Part shown: in pieces, positions 51,103-60,832 of the stretch
Numbering within the stretch: position 1 is the stretch's first letter
How the letters are laid out: every line of letters begins with the position of its first letter
Origin: Methyloligella solikamskensis
GTDB taxonomy: Bacteria > Pseudomonadota > Alphaproteobacteria > Rhizobiales > Methyloligellaceae
DNA: 64,000 nucleotides
Assembly: GCF_042676065.1 (NCBI RefSeq)
Contig: NZ_JBHTJO010000001.1
Coordinates: 806,001 to 870,000 of the forward strand
Reading direction: 5' to 3'
Position numbers and translations under genes: made by a program
Notes under the pieces: generated by a model
Told to the model about the DNA's origin: nothing
The model's input: only the letters and a program-made list of their open reading frames with translations
The model's database searches: none

Positions 51103-53550
51103 ATGAAAGAGAAACTCATAATCATCGGCAACGGCATGGCGCCGGGCCGCATGCTGGAGCATCTCTTCGAGCGCGCTCCAGATCGCTACCAGGTGACCAT
51201 CTTCAACGCCGAGCCACGGGTCAATTACGACCGGATCATGCTCTCGCCGGTGCTCTCCGGTGAAAAGGAATTCGAGGAGATCGTGATCCATGGCGACGGT
51301 TGGTACATCGATCACGGCATCACCCTCTACAAGGGGCACAAGATCGTCGAGATCGACCGGGAGGCGAAGACGGTCCGGTCCGATCACGGGGTGACGGAGA
51401 GCTACGACAAGCTCGTGATCGCGACCGGCTCGGTGCCGTTCATCCTGCCGGTGCCGGGGAACGATATGCCCGGCGTGCTGACCTATCGCGACCTGGACGA
51501 TGTGGACGCGATGATCCTCGCCGCCCAGTCTCACGCGAAAGCGGTGGTGATCGGCGGCGGGCTGCTGGGGCTCGAAGCTGCGGCCGGACTTCAGATGCGG
51601 GGGATGGACGTCACGGTCCTGCATCTGATGCCGACGCTCATGGAGCGGCAGCTCGATCCATCAGCCGGCTACCTGCTCCAGCGGGCGCTGGAAGACCGCG
51701 GCATCAAGGTCAAGACCAAGGCCGAAACCAAGGCGGTGATCGGCAAGGGCAAGGCGGAGGCGGTGGAGCTTGCCGACGGCAGCACCATCGATGCCGACCT
51801 CGTGGTCATGGCCGCCGGCATCCGGCCCAACGCCTGGCTCGCCAAGGAGGCGGGGCTGGAGACGGGCCGCGGCATCGTCGTCGATCACGGCATGCGAACC
51901 GAGGATCCCGACATCCTGGCCATCGGCGAATGCGCGGAGGTCGGTGGGCACACCTACGGTCTGGTGGCCCCGCTCTACGAGATGGCGAAGGTCGCCGCGG
52001 CCCAGCTCGCCGGCGATACCGAGGCTGCCTTCGTCCATAGCGACACGCCGACCAAGTTGAAGGTGACGGGGATCGACCTCTTCTCCATCGGTGACTTCGC
52101 CGACGGCGAAGACCGGGAGGAGATCGTGCTCCGGGACGCAACGGCCGGCGTCTATAAGCGGCTGATCCTGAAGGACAACCGGATCATCGGCTCGGTGCTT
52201 TATGGCGAGACGGCCGACGGCGCCTGGTTCAACGATCTGAAGAAGCGGGAAGTCGACGTGTCGGAAATGCGCGACACGCTGATCTTCGGTCAGGCTTACC
52301 AGGGGAGTGCCCCGCTGGACCCTATGGCGGCCGTTGCAGCCTTACCGGATGACGCGGAGATCTGCGGCTGCAACGGCGTGTGCAAGGGAAAGATCACTGA
52401 AGCGATCGCGTCCGAAGGGCTCAGCTGCCTGGAGGACGTTCGCACACACACCAAGGCATCCGCATCCTGTGGGTCCTGCACCGGCCTGGTCGAGCAGCTC
52501 ATCGCGGCGACCCTCGGCGATGCTTACACCCCGAACGAGATCCAGCCGGTCTGCGGCTGCACCGAGCTTGGTCATGACGAGGTCCGCCGCCTGATCAAGG
52601 CCAAGGGGCTGAAGACCATTCCCGAGGTCATGCAGGAGCTGGAGTGGAAGACGTCGTGCGGCTGCGCGAAATGCAGGCCAGCGCTGAACTACTATCTGGT
52701 CTGCGATTGGCCGAACGAATACGCCGACGACTACCAGTCCCGCTTCATCAATGAGCGGGTCCACGCCAACATCCAGAAGGACGGCACTTATTCGGTCGTG
52801 CCGCGGATGTGGGGCGGCGTTACAAACGCCGATCAGCTGCGCACTATCGCCGACGTCGTGGACAAGTACGACATCCCGACGGTGAAGGTGACCGGCGGCC
52901 AACGCATCGACATGCTGGGCATCAAGAAGGAAGACCTGCCGTCGGTCTGGGGTGATCTCGGCAAGGCAGGGTTCGTTTCCGGCCACGCCTACGCAAAGGG
53001 CTTGAGGACGGTAAAGACCTGCGTCGGCACCGACTGGTGCCGATTTGGCACCCAGGATTCCACCGGGCTCGGCATCCGCATCGAGAAGTTCATGTGGGGC
53101 TCCTGGACCCCCGCCAAGGTGAAGATGGCGGTGTCGGGCTGTCCCCGGAATTGCGCCGAGGCGACCTGCAAGGATGTGGGCGTGATCTGCACCGACGCCG
53201 GTTTCGAGATCCATTTCGCCGGTGCGGCCGGGCTCGACATCAAGGGCACGGAGGTGCTGGGCCATGTCGAGACCGAGGATGAGGCGCTGGAGCACATCGT
53301 GGCGCTCGTCCAGATGTATCGCGAGCAGGGCCACTACCTCGAGCGCATCTACAAATGGGTGAAGCGCGTCGGTCTCGACGAGGTCCGCCAGCAGATCATG
53401 GAGGACCAAGAGAAGCGCATCGCGTTCTTCGACCGCTTCGTCTTCAGCCAGAAATTCGCCCAATGCGATCCGTGGTCGGAGCGCGTCTCGGGCAAGGACA
53501 AGCACGAGTTCAAGCCCATGGCGGCGCTTGAGCTCGAGGCTGCGGAGTAA
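51103..53550 (+). CDS. nirB: Assimilatory nitrite reductase large subunit
   Basis: This 815-residue protein reduces nitrite to ammonium with NAD(P)H. It has an FAD/NAD domain (IIIGNGMAPGRMLEHLFERA), a BFD-type [2Fe-2S] segment (CGCNGVCKGKITEAI and SCGSCTGLV), a second cysteine cluster (CGCTELG, SCGCAKCRP), and the siroheme-[4Fe-4S] domain (TCVGTDWCRFG, then SGCPRNCAEATC). I chose the ATG at 51103, preceded by GGAAG. An in-frame ATG at 51079, overlapping the transporter's stop, is an alternative. Siroheme is made by the cysG-like gene downstream. Confidence 0.93.
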   Translation: MKEKLIIIGNGMAPGRMLEHLFERAPDRYQVTIFNAEPRVNYDRIMLSPVLSGEKEFEEIVIHGDGWYIDHGITLYKGHKIVEIDREAKTVRSDHGVTESYDKLVIATGSVPFILPVPGNDMPGVLTYRDLDDVDAMILAAQSHAKAVVIGGGLLGLEAAAGLQMRGMDVTVLHLMPTLMERQLDPSAGYLLQRALEDRGIKVKTKAETKAVIGKGKAEAVELADGSTIDADLVVMAAGIRPNAWLAKEAGLETGRGIVVDHGMRTEDPDILAIGECAEVGGHTYGLVAPLYEMAKVAAAQLAGDTEAAFVHSDTPTKLKVTGIDLFSIGDFADGEDREEIVLRDATAGVYKRLILKDNRIIGSVLYGETADGAWFNDLKKREVDVSEMRDTLIFGQAYQGSAPLDPMAAVAALPDDAEICGCNGVCKGKITEAIASEGLSCLEDVRTHTKASASCGSCTGLVEQLIAATLGDAYTPNEIQPVCGCTELGHDEVRRLIKAKGLKTIPEVMQELEWKTSCGCAKCRPALNYYLVCDWPNEYADDYQSRFINERVHANIQKDGTYSVVPRMWGGVTNADQLRTIADVVDKYDIPTVKVTGGQRIDMLGIKKEDLPSVWGDLGKAGFVSGHAYAKGLRTVKTCVGTDWCRFGTQDSTGLGIRIEKFMWGSWTPAKVKMAVSGCPRNCAEATCKDVGVICTDAGFEIHFAGAAGLDIKGTEVLGHVETEDEALEHIVALVQMYREQGHYLERIYKWVKRVGLDEVRQQIMEDQEKRIAFFDRFVFSQKFAQCDPWSERVSGKDKHEFKPMAALELEAAE

Positions 53551-53554
53551 GCCC

Positions 53555-53887
53555 ATGCGCTGGATCGAAATCGGAAACCTCAACGATATTCCCCGCCGCG
53601 GCGCGCGCTGCGTCGCGACACCGGTCGGCAAGATCGCCGTATTCCGGACCGGGGACGACCGGGTCTTCGCCATGGAGGATCACTGCCCCCACAAGGGCGG
53701 TCCCTTGAGCCAGGGCATCGTCCACGGGGCGGCGGTCACCTGTCCGCTGCACAACTGGGTGATCTCCTTGGAGAACGGCCAGGCCATCGGTGCGGATGAG
53801 GGGAGCGTGCAGACGATCCCCGTGAAGTGCGAGGGCGAAACGCTTTTCATTTCCCTAGACGAGCTGGGCAGGGAGCGGGCGGCTTAG
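53555..53887 (+). CDS. nirD: Nitrite reductase small subunit (Rieske-type)
   Basis: This 110-residue protein carries a Rieske [2Fe-2S]-like motif: CPHKGGPLSQG and, 15 residues later, CPLHNW. NirD assists NirB in nitrite reduction. It starts 4 nt after nirB. The stop touches the next gene's start, so the group is one transcript. Confidence 0.9.
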   Translation: MRWIEIGNLNDIPRRGARCVATPVGKIAVFRTGDDRVFAMEDHCPHKGGPLSQGIVHGAAVTCPLHNWVISLENGQAIGADEGSVQTIPVKCEGETLFISLDELGRERAA

Positions 53888-56554
53888 ATGAGCTTCGAAG
53901 AGCCACAAGCAATCCGGACCACCTGCCCATATTGCGGGGTGGGCTGCGGCGTGCGCGCCAGGCAGGAAAGCGACGGGAGCGTGCAGCTTTCCGGCGATCC
54001 GGAGCATCCGTCCAATTACGGGCGGCTTTGCTCGAAGGGGTCGGCCCTGCCGGAGACGGTCGGGCTGGCGGGCCGGCTGCTTTATCCGAAGTTGGATGGT
54101 CGGCGCGTCGCTTGGGACGATGCGCTGAACGCCGTTGCCGATGGGTTCACTCAAGCCATCGAAGAGCACGGGCCGGATTCCGTCGCCTTCTACTGCTCCG
54201 GCCAGCTGCTGACTGAGGATTACTACCTCGCCAACAAGTTGATGAAGGGCTTCATCGGCTCGGCCAATATCGACACCAACTCGCGGCTCTGTATGGCCTC
54301 GGCAGTGGCCGGGCACAAGCGGGCGTTTGGGGCCGATACGGTGCCCTGCACCTACGAGGATCTGGAAGAGGCGGACCTCGTGGTGCTGGTCGGCTCCAAC
54401 CTCGCCTGGTGTCACCCGGTGATCTATCAGCGCATCGCGGCGGCCAAGGAGAAGCGGCCGGAGATGAGGATCGTGCTGATCGATCCGCGCCGCACCATGA
54501 CTGCCGATATCGCCGATCTGCATCTGCCGATCCGAGCCGACGGCGACGTTGCGCTCTTCACAGGGCTGCTGGCTTGGCTCGACGAGCATGGCGCGGTCGA
54601 CCGGGCTTATGTCGAGAAACACACCGAAGGCTTCGGGGATGCGCTGAAGGCGGCGCAGCCCGCGAGCCTTGAGCGCATTGCCATGCTGACCGGTCTCAAT
54701 GCCGAGCGGCTCACCGTCTTCTACGAGCTCTTCGCCCGCACCCAGAAGACCGTGACCCTGTTCAGCCAAGGGGTGAACCAGTCTCAGAGCGGCACCGACA
54801 AGGTCAACGCGATCATCAACTGCCACCTCGCCACGGGCCGCATCGGACGTCCGGGCATGGGGCCGTTCTCGATCACCGGTCAGCCAAACGCTATGGGCGG
54901 GCGCGAGGTGGGCGGTTTGGCCAACACGCTCGCCGCGCACATGGAGCTGGAAAATCCGGAGCATCGCGAGCGGGTGCGGCGCTTCTGGAAATCACCGCGG
55001 ATTGCCGAGAAGCCGGGCTTGAAGGCGGTGGAGCTCTTTCAGGCGGTGGACGACGGCCGCATCAAGGCGCTCTGGATCATGGCGACCAATCCCGTCGATA
55101 CGCTGCCCGAGGCCGATCTTGTTGAGCAGGCGATCAAGGACTGCCCCTTTGTGGTCGTCTCCGATGTCGTCAGCGAGACCGACACGGTGCGTCATGCGCA
55201 TGTGAAGCTGCCAGCGGCGGCCTGGGGCGAGAAGGACGGCACGGTGACGAATTCGGAGCGCCGCGTCTCCCGTCAGCGACCCTTCCTACCCATGCCGGGC
55301 GATGCCCAGCCCGATTGGTGGATCATCGCCGAGGTCGCCAAGCGGATGGGGTTCGAGGATGCCTTCGCCTATGACGGGCCGGACGAGATCTTCGCCGAGC
55401 ATGCCGCGTTGTCGGGTTTCGAGAATGAAGGCACGCGGGATTTCGATATCGGCGCTTGCGCGGATCTCGACCGCAAGGGCTACGATGCGCTTCAATCCTT
55501 CCAGTGGCCGCGGCCCAAAGGGAGCACGTCCGCCGGCCGGGTCTTCGCCGATGGCGGCTTCTTCACCGAAAGCGGGCGAGGGCGCCTCATTCCCATATCG
55601 CCCAGCGTGCGCCGCGATCACGATCCCGCTTTCCCCATGACATTGAACACCGGCCGCGTGCGGGATCATTGGCACAGCATGACGCGCACCGGGCGGAGCC
55701 CGCGGCTCTCCCAGCATCTCGCCGAGCCCTTCGCGGAGCTGAATCCGCGAGACGCCGCGCGCCATGGCATCGCCAATGCCGACATCGTGCGGTTGTCCAG
55801 CGGAGACGGCGCCATACTGGTGCGCGCGCTGCTGACGGATCGGCAGTCGCCGGGCTCCGTCTTCGTGCCCATGCACTGGACGGATCAGTTCGCCTCCAAT
55901 GCGCGGGTCGACCGGCTCGTGCCAGCGGTGACCGATCCTTTGTCGGGACAGCCCGCGTCGAAGAACGCTCCGGTGCGGATCGAACGCTTCGTGGCCACGA
56001 CCTATGGCTTCGCCGTTCTGGCCCACAAGCCGCGCAACCTGACTGCCGAGTATTGGGCAATCGCGCGTTGCGAGGGCGGCTGGCGGGTCGAGCTGGGCTT
56101 TGCCTATCCCAGCGCAGATTGGCGACAGCTTGCGCGCGAACTTTTCGATGCGCCGGGTAGCGCCGAGCTTCTTGCCTACGAAGACCATCACGGCGGCCAG
56201 CAGCGCTTCGCGAGCTTCGAGGGCAGCCAGCTCACCGGCGCGCTTTATCTCGCCGCAGAGCCCGTGCCCGTCTCCCGAAGCTGGGCCACGGATCAGCTCC
56301 TCCGCGGTCATGAAGAACGCCACGCGCGGCTCGCGGTCATCGCAGGCCGGCCGGGCGGCGACGTGCCGGATCGCGGCGCCATCGTCTGCACCTGCTTCGG
56401 GGTCGGCGCCAACGAGATCGCTAGAGCTGCCGCCGGCGGATGCGCGACCGTGGAAGCGGTGGGCGAGGCACTCCAGGCCGGCACCAATTGCGGTTCCTGC
56501 CGCGCAGAGATCAAGGGGATCATCGATGCGAATCGTCTCCAAGCCGCCGAGTGA
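53888..56554 (+). CDS. nasA: Assimilatory nitrate reductase catalytic subunit
   Basis: This 888-residue molybdopterin enzyme starts with a [4Fe-4S] motif (TTCPYCGVGCGV, with the fourth cysteine in RLCSKGSAL). It has the molybdopterin guanine dinucleotide-binding domains (FYCSGQLLTEDYYLANKLMK, then GVNQSQSGTDKVNAIINCHL) and ends with a BFD-type [2Fe-2S] domain (VCTCFGVGANEI and NCGSCRAEI). It reduces nitrate to nitrite in the cytoplasm. No twin-arginine signal is present, as expected for an assimilatory enzyme. It follows nirD directly. Confidence 0.93.
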   Translation: MSFEEPQAIRTTCPYCGVGCGVRARQESDGSVQLSGDPEHPSNYGRLCSKGSALPETVGLAGRLLYPKLDGRRVAWDDALNAVADGFTQAIEEHGPDSVAFYCSGQLLTEDYYLANKLMKGFIGSANIDTNSRLCMASAVAGHKRAFGADTVPCTYEDLEEADLVVLVGSNLAWCHPVIYQRIAAAKEKRPEMRIVLIDPRRTMTADIADLHLPIRADGDVALFTGLLAWLDEHGAVDRAYVEKHTEGFGDALKAAQPASLERIAMLTGLNAERLTVFYELFARTQKTVTLFSQGVNQSQSGTDKVNAIINCHLATGRIGRPGMGPFSITGQPNAMGGREVGGLANTLAAHMELENPEHRERVRRFWKSPRIAEKPGLKAVELFQAVDDGRIKALWIMATNPVDTLPEADLVEQAIKDCPFVVVSDVVSETDTVRHAHVKLPAAAWGEKDGTVTNSERRVSRQRPFLPMPGDAQPDWWIIAEVAKRMGFEDAFAYDGPDEIFAEHAALSGFENEGTRDFDIGACADLDRKGYDALQSFQWPRPKGSTSAGRVFADGGFFTESGRGRLIPISPSVRRDHDPAFPMTLNTGRVRDHWHSMTRTGRSPRLSQHLAEPFAELNPRDAARHGIANADIVRLSSGDGAILVRALLTDRQSPGSVFVPMHWTDQFASNARVDRLVPAVTDPLSGQPASKNAPVRIERFVATTYGFAVLAHKPRNLTAEYWAIARCEGGWRVELGFAYPSADWRQLARELFDAPGSAELLAYEDHHGGQQRFASFEGSQLTGALYLAAEPVPVSRSWATDQLLRGHEERHARLAVIAGRPGGDVPDRGAIVCTCFGVGANEIARAAAGGCATVEAVGEALQAGTNCGSCRAEIKGIIDANRLQAAE

Positions 56555-58001
56555 ACGGCGTCCTCAGCGCATGGCCGATCTTTCGGTCCTGCCGGTCTTC
56601 TTCACCCTTGCGGGCAAGCGCGTCGTCGTTGCCGGCGGGACGGACGCAGCAGCCTGGAAGGCGGAGCTTCTCGCCGCGACGGGTGCGGAGGTTCATATCT
56701 ATGCAGCGCCCGACGAGATGGAGGGGGAGCTGCCGCGCCTGCTGGCGGCCGACGAGGACGGACGACTGATCCACCACGAGCAGGCCTGGACATCGGACGG
56801 CCTGGAAGGCGCTGCGCTGGCGGTGGCCGATGCGGCTGACGATGAAGAGGCGGCCGCCATCGTCGAAGCGGCTCGCAAAGCGGGCGTGCCGATCAATGTC
56901 ATCGATAAGCCGGCCTTCTGTCAGTTTCAGTTCGGCTCCATCGTGAACCGTTCTCCCGCCGTGATCGGCATCTCCACGGCAGGTGCTGCACCGATCCTCG
57001 GCCAGGCGATCCGGCGGCGGATCGAGACCTTGCTACCGCCTTCGCTTGCCGATTGGGCGAAGCTCGCCGCGCGCCTGCGTGACCGGCTATATGAGACATT
57101 GGCAGTGGGTGCGCCGCGGCGGGCTTTTTGGGAGCGTTTCGTCGACCGTGCGTTCGGTCCTGCGCCGGAGCCGGACGCAGACGAGATGCTTCTCGCCGAG
57201 GCGAGCCGTATCCGTTCCGGCAACGATGCGTGCCAAGGGCGGGTCACTCTGGTTGGGGCGGGTCCGGGCGACGCCGAGCTCCTGACCGTGAAGGCGATCC
57301 GCGCGCTTCAGGCGGCCGACGTCATCCTGTTCGACGAGCTGGTCTCAGACAATGTGCTTGAGCTTGCAAGGCGCGAGGCGAAGCACATCCTGGTGGGCAA
57401 GCGCGGCGGACGCCGGAGCTGCCGCCAGGAGGATATCAACGAGATGATGGTGAAGCTCGCCCGCGGCGGTAAGCGCGTCGTGCGGCTCAAGGCGGGCGAT
57501 CCCATGATCTTCGGCCGCGGCGGCGAGGAGATCGCGCAGCTGGAGGCGGCCAATATTCCGGTCGATATCGTGCCCGGCATCACGGCGGCGTTGGCCATGG
57601 CGTCGGCGCTGCGGGTCTCCCTCACCCACCGCGATCTCGCCCGGTCGGTCCGCTTTGTGACCGGACATTCCAAGTCGGGCGGGCTGCCGGACGATCTCGA
57701 TTGGCGCGCGGTGGCCGATCCGACCGCGAGCACGATCTTCTATATGGGCGGTCGCATGGCGGCGCGGATCGCGGAGCGGCTTCTGGCCGAGGGGCTGGCG
57801 CCGGAGACACCGGTGGCGGTTGGGAGCGCCGTAAGCCGGCCGGATCAGCGCCTGTCTCAGGGGCGTCTGTCCGAGCTTGAGAAGACGGTTCTGGACGTCG
57901 ACACGACTGCCCCGGTCATCATCGGGATCGGCGGCGTCTTCGGCCAGCGCGCGGGAGCAGCCGCGGCCGACCTCCCGCTCCTCGCCAATCACGCCCAATA
58001 A
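56526..58001 (+). CDS. cysG: Siroheme synthase (precorrin-2 dehydrogenase / uroporphyrin-III methyltransferase)
   Basis: This protein of about 490 residues is a CysG fusion. The N-terminal NAD-binding dehydrogenase/ferrochelatase domain (LPVFFTLAGKRVVVAGG, then VIDKPAFCQFQFGSIVNRS) is joined to the C-terminal SAM-dependent methyltransferase (VTLVGAGPGDAELLTVKAIR, then LVGKRGG and FGRGGEEI). It makes the siroheme required by NirB. An AAGGGG site supports the ATG at 56526, which overlaps nasA. The ATG at 56571 matches the usual family start and is a realistic alternative. Confidence 0.9.
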   Translation: MRIVSKPPSERRPQRMADLSVLPVFFTLAGKRVVVAGGTDAAAWKAELLAATGAEVHIYAAPDEMEGELPRLLAADEDGRLIHHEQAWTSDGLEGAALAVADAADDEEAAAIVEAARKAGVPINVIDKPAFCQFQFGSIVNRSPAVIGISTAGAAPILGQAIRRRIETLLPPSLADWAKLAARLRDRLYETLAVGAPRRAFWERFVDRAFGPAPEPDADEMLLAEASRIRSGNDACQGRVTLVGAGPGDAELLTVKAIRALQAADVILFDELVSDNVLELARREAKHILVGKRGGRRSCRQEDINEMMVKLARGGKRVVRLKAGDPMIFGRGGEEIAQLEAANIPVDIVPGITAALAMASALRVSLTHRDLARSVRFVTGHSKSGGLPDDLDWRAVADPTASTIFYMGGRMAARIAERLLAEGLAPETPVAVGSAVSRPDQRLSQGRLSELEKTVLDVDTTAPVIIGIGGVFGQRAGAAAADLPLLANHAQ

Positions 58002-58015
58002 GAGAAGGAGGCTTC

Positions 58016-59293
58016 ATGCCGACCCGACACGATATCCTTGCGCATATTTCCAGTTGGGTCGCGGCGTCGGCTCTTCTCCTGCTGCTCGTTTGCGCAACGA
58101 CTCCAAGCATGGCTCAGGAGCGTCCTGAAGGCGTTCCTCATACCGGGATCATGAATGGCGAGATCTGGTTTGCCAGCCGGTACCGTTACGAGTTCGTGGA
58201 GCAGGCCAACAAGCCGGCGGATGCGCGCGCCTCGACATTGCGTATCGCGCCCGGCTTCGAGACCGGCTACTTCCACGGCTTCCGCGCCGCGGCGCAAGGC
58301 GAGTTCGTCGTCCAGATCGGGCCCGACGACTACAACGATACGATCAACGGTAAGACCCAGTATCCGGTCGTGGCGGACGTTCCCTCATCGGAACTCGACC
58401 AGGCCTATCTGGAGTCCTTCCATCTCCCCGGCACCGTCATCAAGGGTGGGCGCTATGCGGAGAATCTCGACAATATGCGCTATGTCGGGTCGGTGGCCTG
58501 GCGGCAGAACGACCAGACCTTCGACGGCGCCAAGGTGACCACCGAGGTGTTCCCGGGGGCGACCGCACTCTACGCCTATATCGGCAATGTGAACCGCATC
58601 TTCAGCGACGATTCCGAGGTCGGGAACCTCAACTCGAACATCCACCTCATGCATCTGAAGAGCGATCCGCTGCCTTTCGGCACGCTCACGGGCTACGCCT
58701 ATCTCATGGATATCTACGATGCTCCGGCGCTCTCCAACGCGAGCTATGGCGGCTTCGTGGAGGGGGAACGCGAACTCAGCGGCGGTATGACGCTCGATTA
58801 CCGGGTGGAGCTGGCGCTGCAGACCGACTTCGGCGACCAGCCCGTGCAATACGATGCGCCTTATGCGCGGGTGGCGCCCGGCCTGTCATGGGACGGTTTT
58901 CGCATCTCGCCGGTCTACGAGCTGCTCGGCAGCGACGACGGCAGGGCCGCGTTCCAGACGCCGCTCGCGACGGGGCATGTCTTCAACGGCTTCGCCGACA
59001 TCTTCCTCGTCACGCCAGCGACCGGCCTGCAGGATTTCTTCCTCGAGGCCTCCTACAAGATGCCGGAGAGGGAAGGGTCTCTGCGCTGGCTCAACGGCCT
59101 TTTGCTGCTCGCCCAGTATCACGAGTTCCGCTCCGATGTCGGCGGTCTGGACTACGGCTCGGAATTTGACGCCTACGCCAACCTACCGCTCAGCCACGGC
59201 TTCTACGCCGAGCTCAAATACGCGAACTACCGGGCTGACGAATACGCCACGGATACGGAGAAGGTGATCTTCGGGCTAGGGTTTGTGTATTGA
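58016..59293 (+). CDS. Alginate-export-family outer-membrane porin
   Basis: This 425-residue protein has a signal peptide (hydrophobic ALLLLLVCATTPSMA, cleaved near residue 38) and beta-barrel-like strands. It ends in GLGFVY, an outer-membrane insertion signal. YRYEFVEQANKPADARASTL and the AYLESFHLPGTVIKGGRYAE stretch are typical of the alginate-export porin family. It begins 14 nt after cysG with an AGAAGGAGG site, so it belongs to the nitrate operon and may pass nitrate or nitrite through the outer membrane. The tRNA-like fragment C begins within a few bases of its stop. Confidence 0.8.
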   Translation: MPTRHDILAHISSWVAASALLLLLVCATTPSMAQERPEGVPHTGIMNGEIWFASRYRYEFVEQANKPADARASTLRIAPGFETGYFHGFRAAAQGEFVVQIGPDDYNDTINGKTQYPVVADVPSSELDQAYLESFHLPGTVIKGGRYAENLDNMRYVGSVAWRQNDQTFDGAKVTTEVFPGATALYAYIGNVNRIFSDDSEVGNLNSNIHLMHLKSDPLPFGTLTGYAYLMDIYDAPALSNASYGGFVEGERELSGGMTLDYRVELALQTDFGDQPVQYDAPYARVAPGLSWDGFRISPVYELLGSDDGRAAFQTPLATGHVFNGFADIFLVTPATGLQDFFLEASYKMPEREGSLRWLNGLLLLAQYHEFRSDVGGLDYGSEFDAYANLPLSHGFYAELKYANYRADEYATDTEKVIFGLGFVY

Positions 59294-59298
59294 ACATA

Positions 59299-59335
59299 TC
59301 GCAGGTTCAAATCCTGCCCCTCCGCAACCAATTTC
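59299..59335 (+). repeat. tRNA-fMet 3'-end fragment, attachment-site-like (site C)
   Basis: TCGCAGGTTCAAATCCTGC (a perfect 5-bp T stem around the TTCAAAT loop) is followed by a slightly altered acceptor end, CCCTCCGCAACCA, and ATTTCC. It matches the 3' 37 nt of initiator tRNA-Met apart from a two-base insertion. The 5' portion of the tRNA is absent. It marks the right end of the nitrate module. Confidence 0.8.
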
Positions 59336-59367
59336 CTATCTAAAAGACGCGCGGCCCCACGGCGTCC

Positions 59368-59673
59368 CTAGATGCCTTTATGGGCAATTGTCTTCGCGGG
59401 ATGGATCACGGGCTCTTCTGCGAGGAGATCGGGCACCGTCGCGAAGATCTGCGCGGCCGCATCGCCTTTCATATGCGCCTCGCGTGCCGCCTCGTCCGTG
59501 AACAGATCGACGAGAAAGACGCAGTCCGGATCGACTTCCGAGTGAAGAACCATCCAAAGCGGTGTCCCTGTTTCTTTCTCAACATGGGGGAGGGCATCGG
59601 CGAGTGCTTGGGCGACGTCTGCGCCCTGGCCCGGTTTTGCCTTGAATGGAATCACGCCGGCGATCTTGCTCAT
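59368..59673 (-). CDS. Antibiotic biosynthesis monooxygenase-fold protein
   Basis: This 101-residue protein has the ferredoxin-like ABM/YgiN pattern (SKIAGVIPFKAKPGQGADVA, then TPLWMVLHSEVDPDCVFLVD and LFTDEAAREAHMK). Such small dimers act as quinol monooxygenases or haem- or stress-related enzymes; the substrate is unknown. The ATG at 59673 follows GGAGG. An upstream extension to 59751 lacks family sequence. Confidence 0.8.
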   Translation of the reverse strand: MSKIAGVIPFKAKPGQGADVAQALADALPHVEKETGTPLWMVLHSEVDPDCVFLVDLFTDEAAREAHMKGDAAAQIFATVPDLLAEEPVIHPAKTIAHKGI

Positions 59674-59834
59674 CTTTGTCTTTCCTCCGAATGCGAAAAC
59701 GATGGAGCAGCGAGACCATCTTGGCGGTCCACCCTGCTTGAGCCGCACCATGCGCGCCTCATGTCGCCGGGGCAGGGTGGCGAGTTTGCCATTCTTCGTG
59801 CAAAGATCGCCAAAACTCGTCGGGGAGAGACTCC

Positions 59835-60806
59835 GTGAAGATCGTCGTTTTGGCTGCGGAAGGATGCCTGCCGTCTGCCTTCGTAGGATTGGTGGATGTC
59901 TTGACCCTCGCCCAATGGGCCACGGCCGATCGGTCTGCTCGGGCCTTCGAAGTCCTGTCGGCCAGCATCGATGGCGCAGCGATAACCGATGGAAGGGGAG
60001 GCCGTATCGAAGTCGATCGCGGCTTGTCCGAAATCGAAGTTTGCGATGCGGTGATCATTCCGGGGTTCCTGCCCGACAGCACGCGACGTCCGCCCTCAAT
60101 GGCGGGACTTGCACCGGCCGCCGCGTGGCTGCGGTCCCGTCATGCTTGCGGCACTCTGGTCTGCGGCTCCTGCAGCGGGGTCTTTCTGCTTGCCGAAGCT
60201 GGTCTGCTGAATAGCCGGCGCTGCACGACGACATGGTGGCTGCATGACGAGTTCAAGCGCCGCTATCCTCGCACCCGCTCGATTTGGGCCTCCCCGCTGA
60301 TCGAGGAGGACAGGGTCGTAAGCGCCGGCGGACCGCTCTCCTGGATCGATCTCGCGCTGCATGTCGTCCAGCGGCTCTGCGGAAGTGAAGCCGCGCGGCT
60401 CGCGGCGGATTTTGCCGTCATCGACACGGCCCCATCAAGCGGCGCAGCTTATATGCCCATCGGGTATCTGACGCGGACCGGCCCCCTACTGACCGAGGCC
60501 GAGCGAATTGTCCGCCATGCAGGGCCGGAATGGATCGGCGCCGGTGAGCTCGCGCGCCGCCTCGCGCTATCCGAACGGACCTTCCACAGGCGTTTGAAAG
60601 ATGCGACTGGAGAATCGCCGAAGCGCTTCATCGACAGGGTGCGCATGGAAATGGCGCGGACCCTGCTGGAGTCAGGAAGTCAGCCTATCAAAGACATATC
60701 TCTATCCGTCGGCTACGAAGACGAGAGCAGCTTTCGCCGTACCTTCAAGCGTCTTGTCGGAACGACACCCGCCGCCTACAGGGACGCGGCGCGGCGCCGT
60801 TCGTAG
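59835..60806 (+). CDS. GlxA-family transcriptional regulator (DJ-1/PfpI plus AraC domains)
   Basis: This 323-residue protein has an N-terminal DJ-1/PfpI-like amidotransferase fold with the nucleophile-elbow segment LVCGSCSGVFLLAEAGLL. A C-terminal AraC helix-turn-helix pair follows (LARRLALSERTFHRRLKDAT, then ISLSVGYEDESSFRRTFKRL). It starts at a GTG, preceded by GGGGAGAG. Homologues control amine or carnitine/betaine metabolism. It is divergent from the monooxygenase-fold gene and may control it. Confidence 0.87.
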   Translation: MKIVVLAAEGCLPSAFVGLVDVLTLAQWATADRSARAFEVLSASIDGAAITDGRGGRIEVDRGLSEIEVCDAVIIPGFLPDSTRRPPSMAGLAPAAAWLRSRHACGTLVCGSCSGVFLLAEAGLLNSRRCTTTWWLHDEFKRRYPRTRSIWASPLIEEDRVVSAGGPLSWIDLALHVVQRLCGSEAARLAADFAVIDTAPSSGAAYMPIGYLTRTGPLLTEAERIVRHAGPEWIGAGELARRLALSERTFHRRLKDATGESPKRFIDRVRMEMARTLLESGSQPIKDISLSVGYEDESSFRRTFKRLVGTTPAAYRDAARRRS

Positions 60807-60832
60807 CGGGGCCCTCGAAATCGGACCACTAA

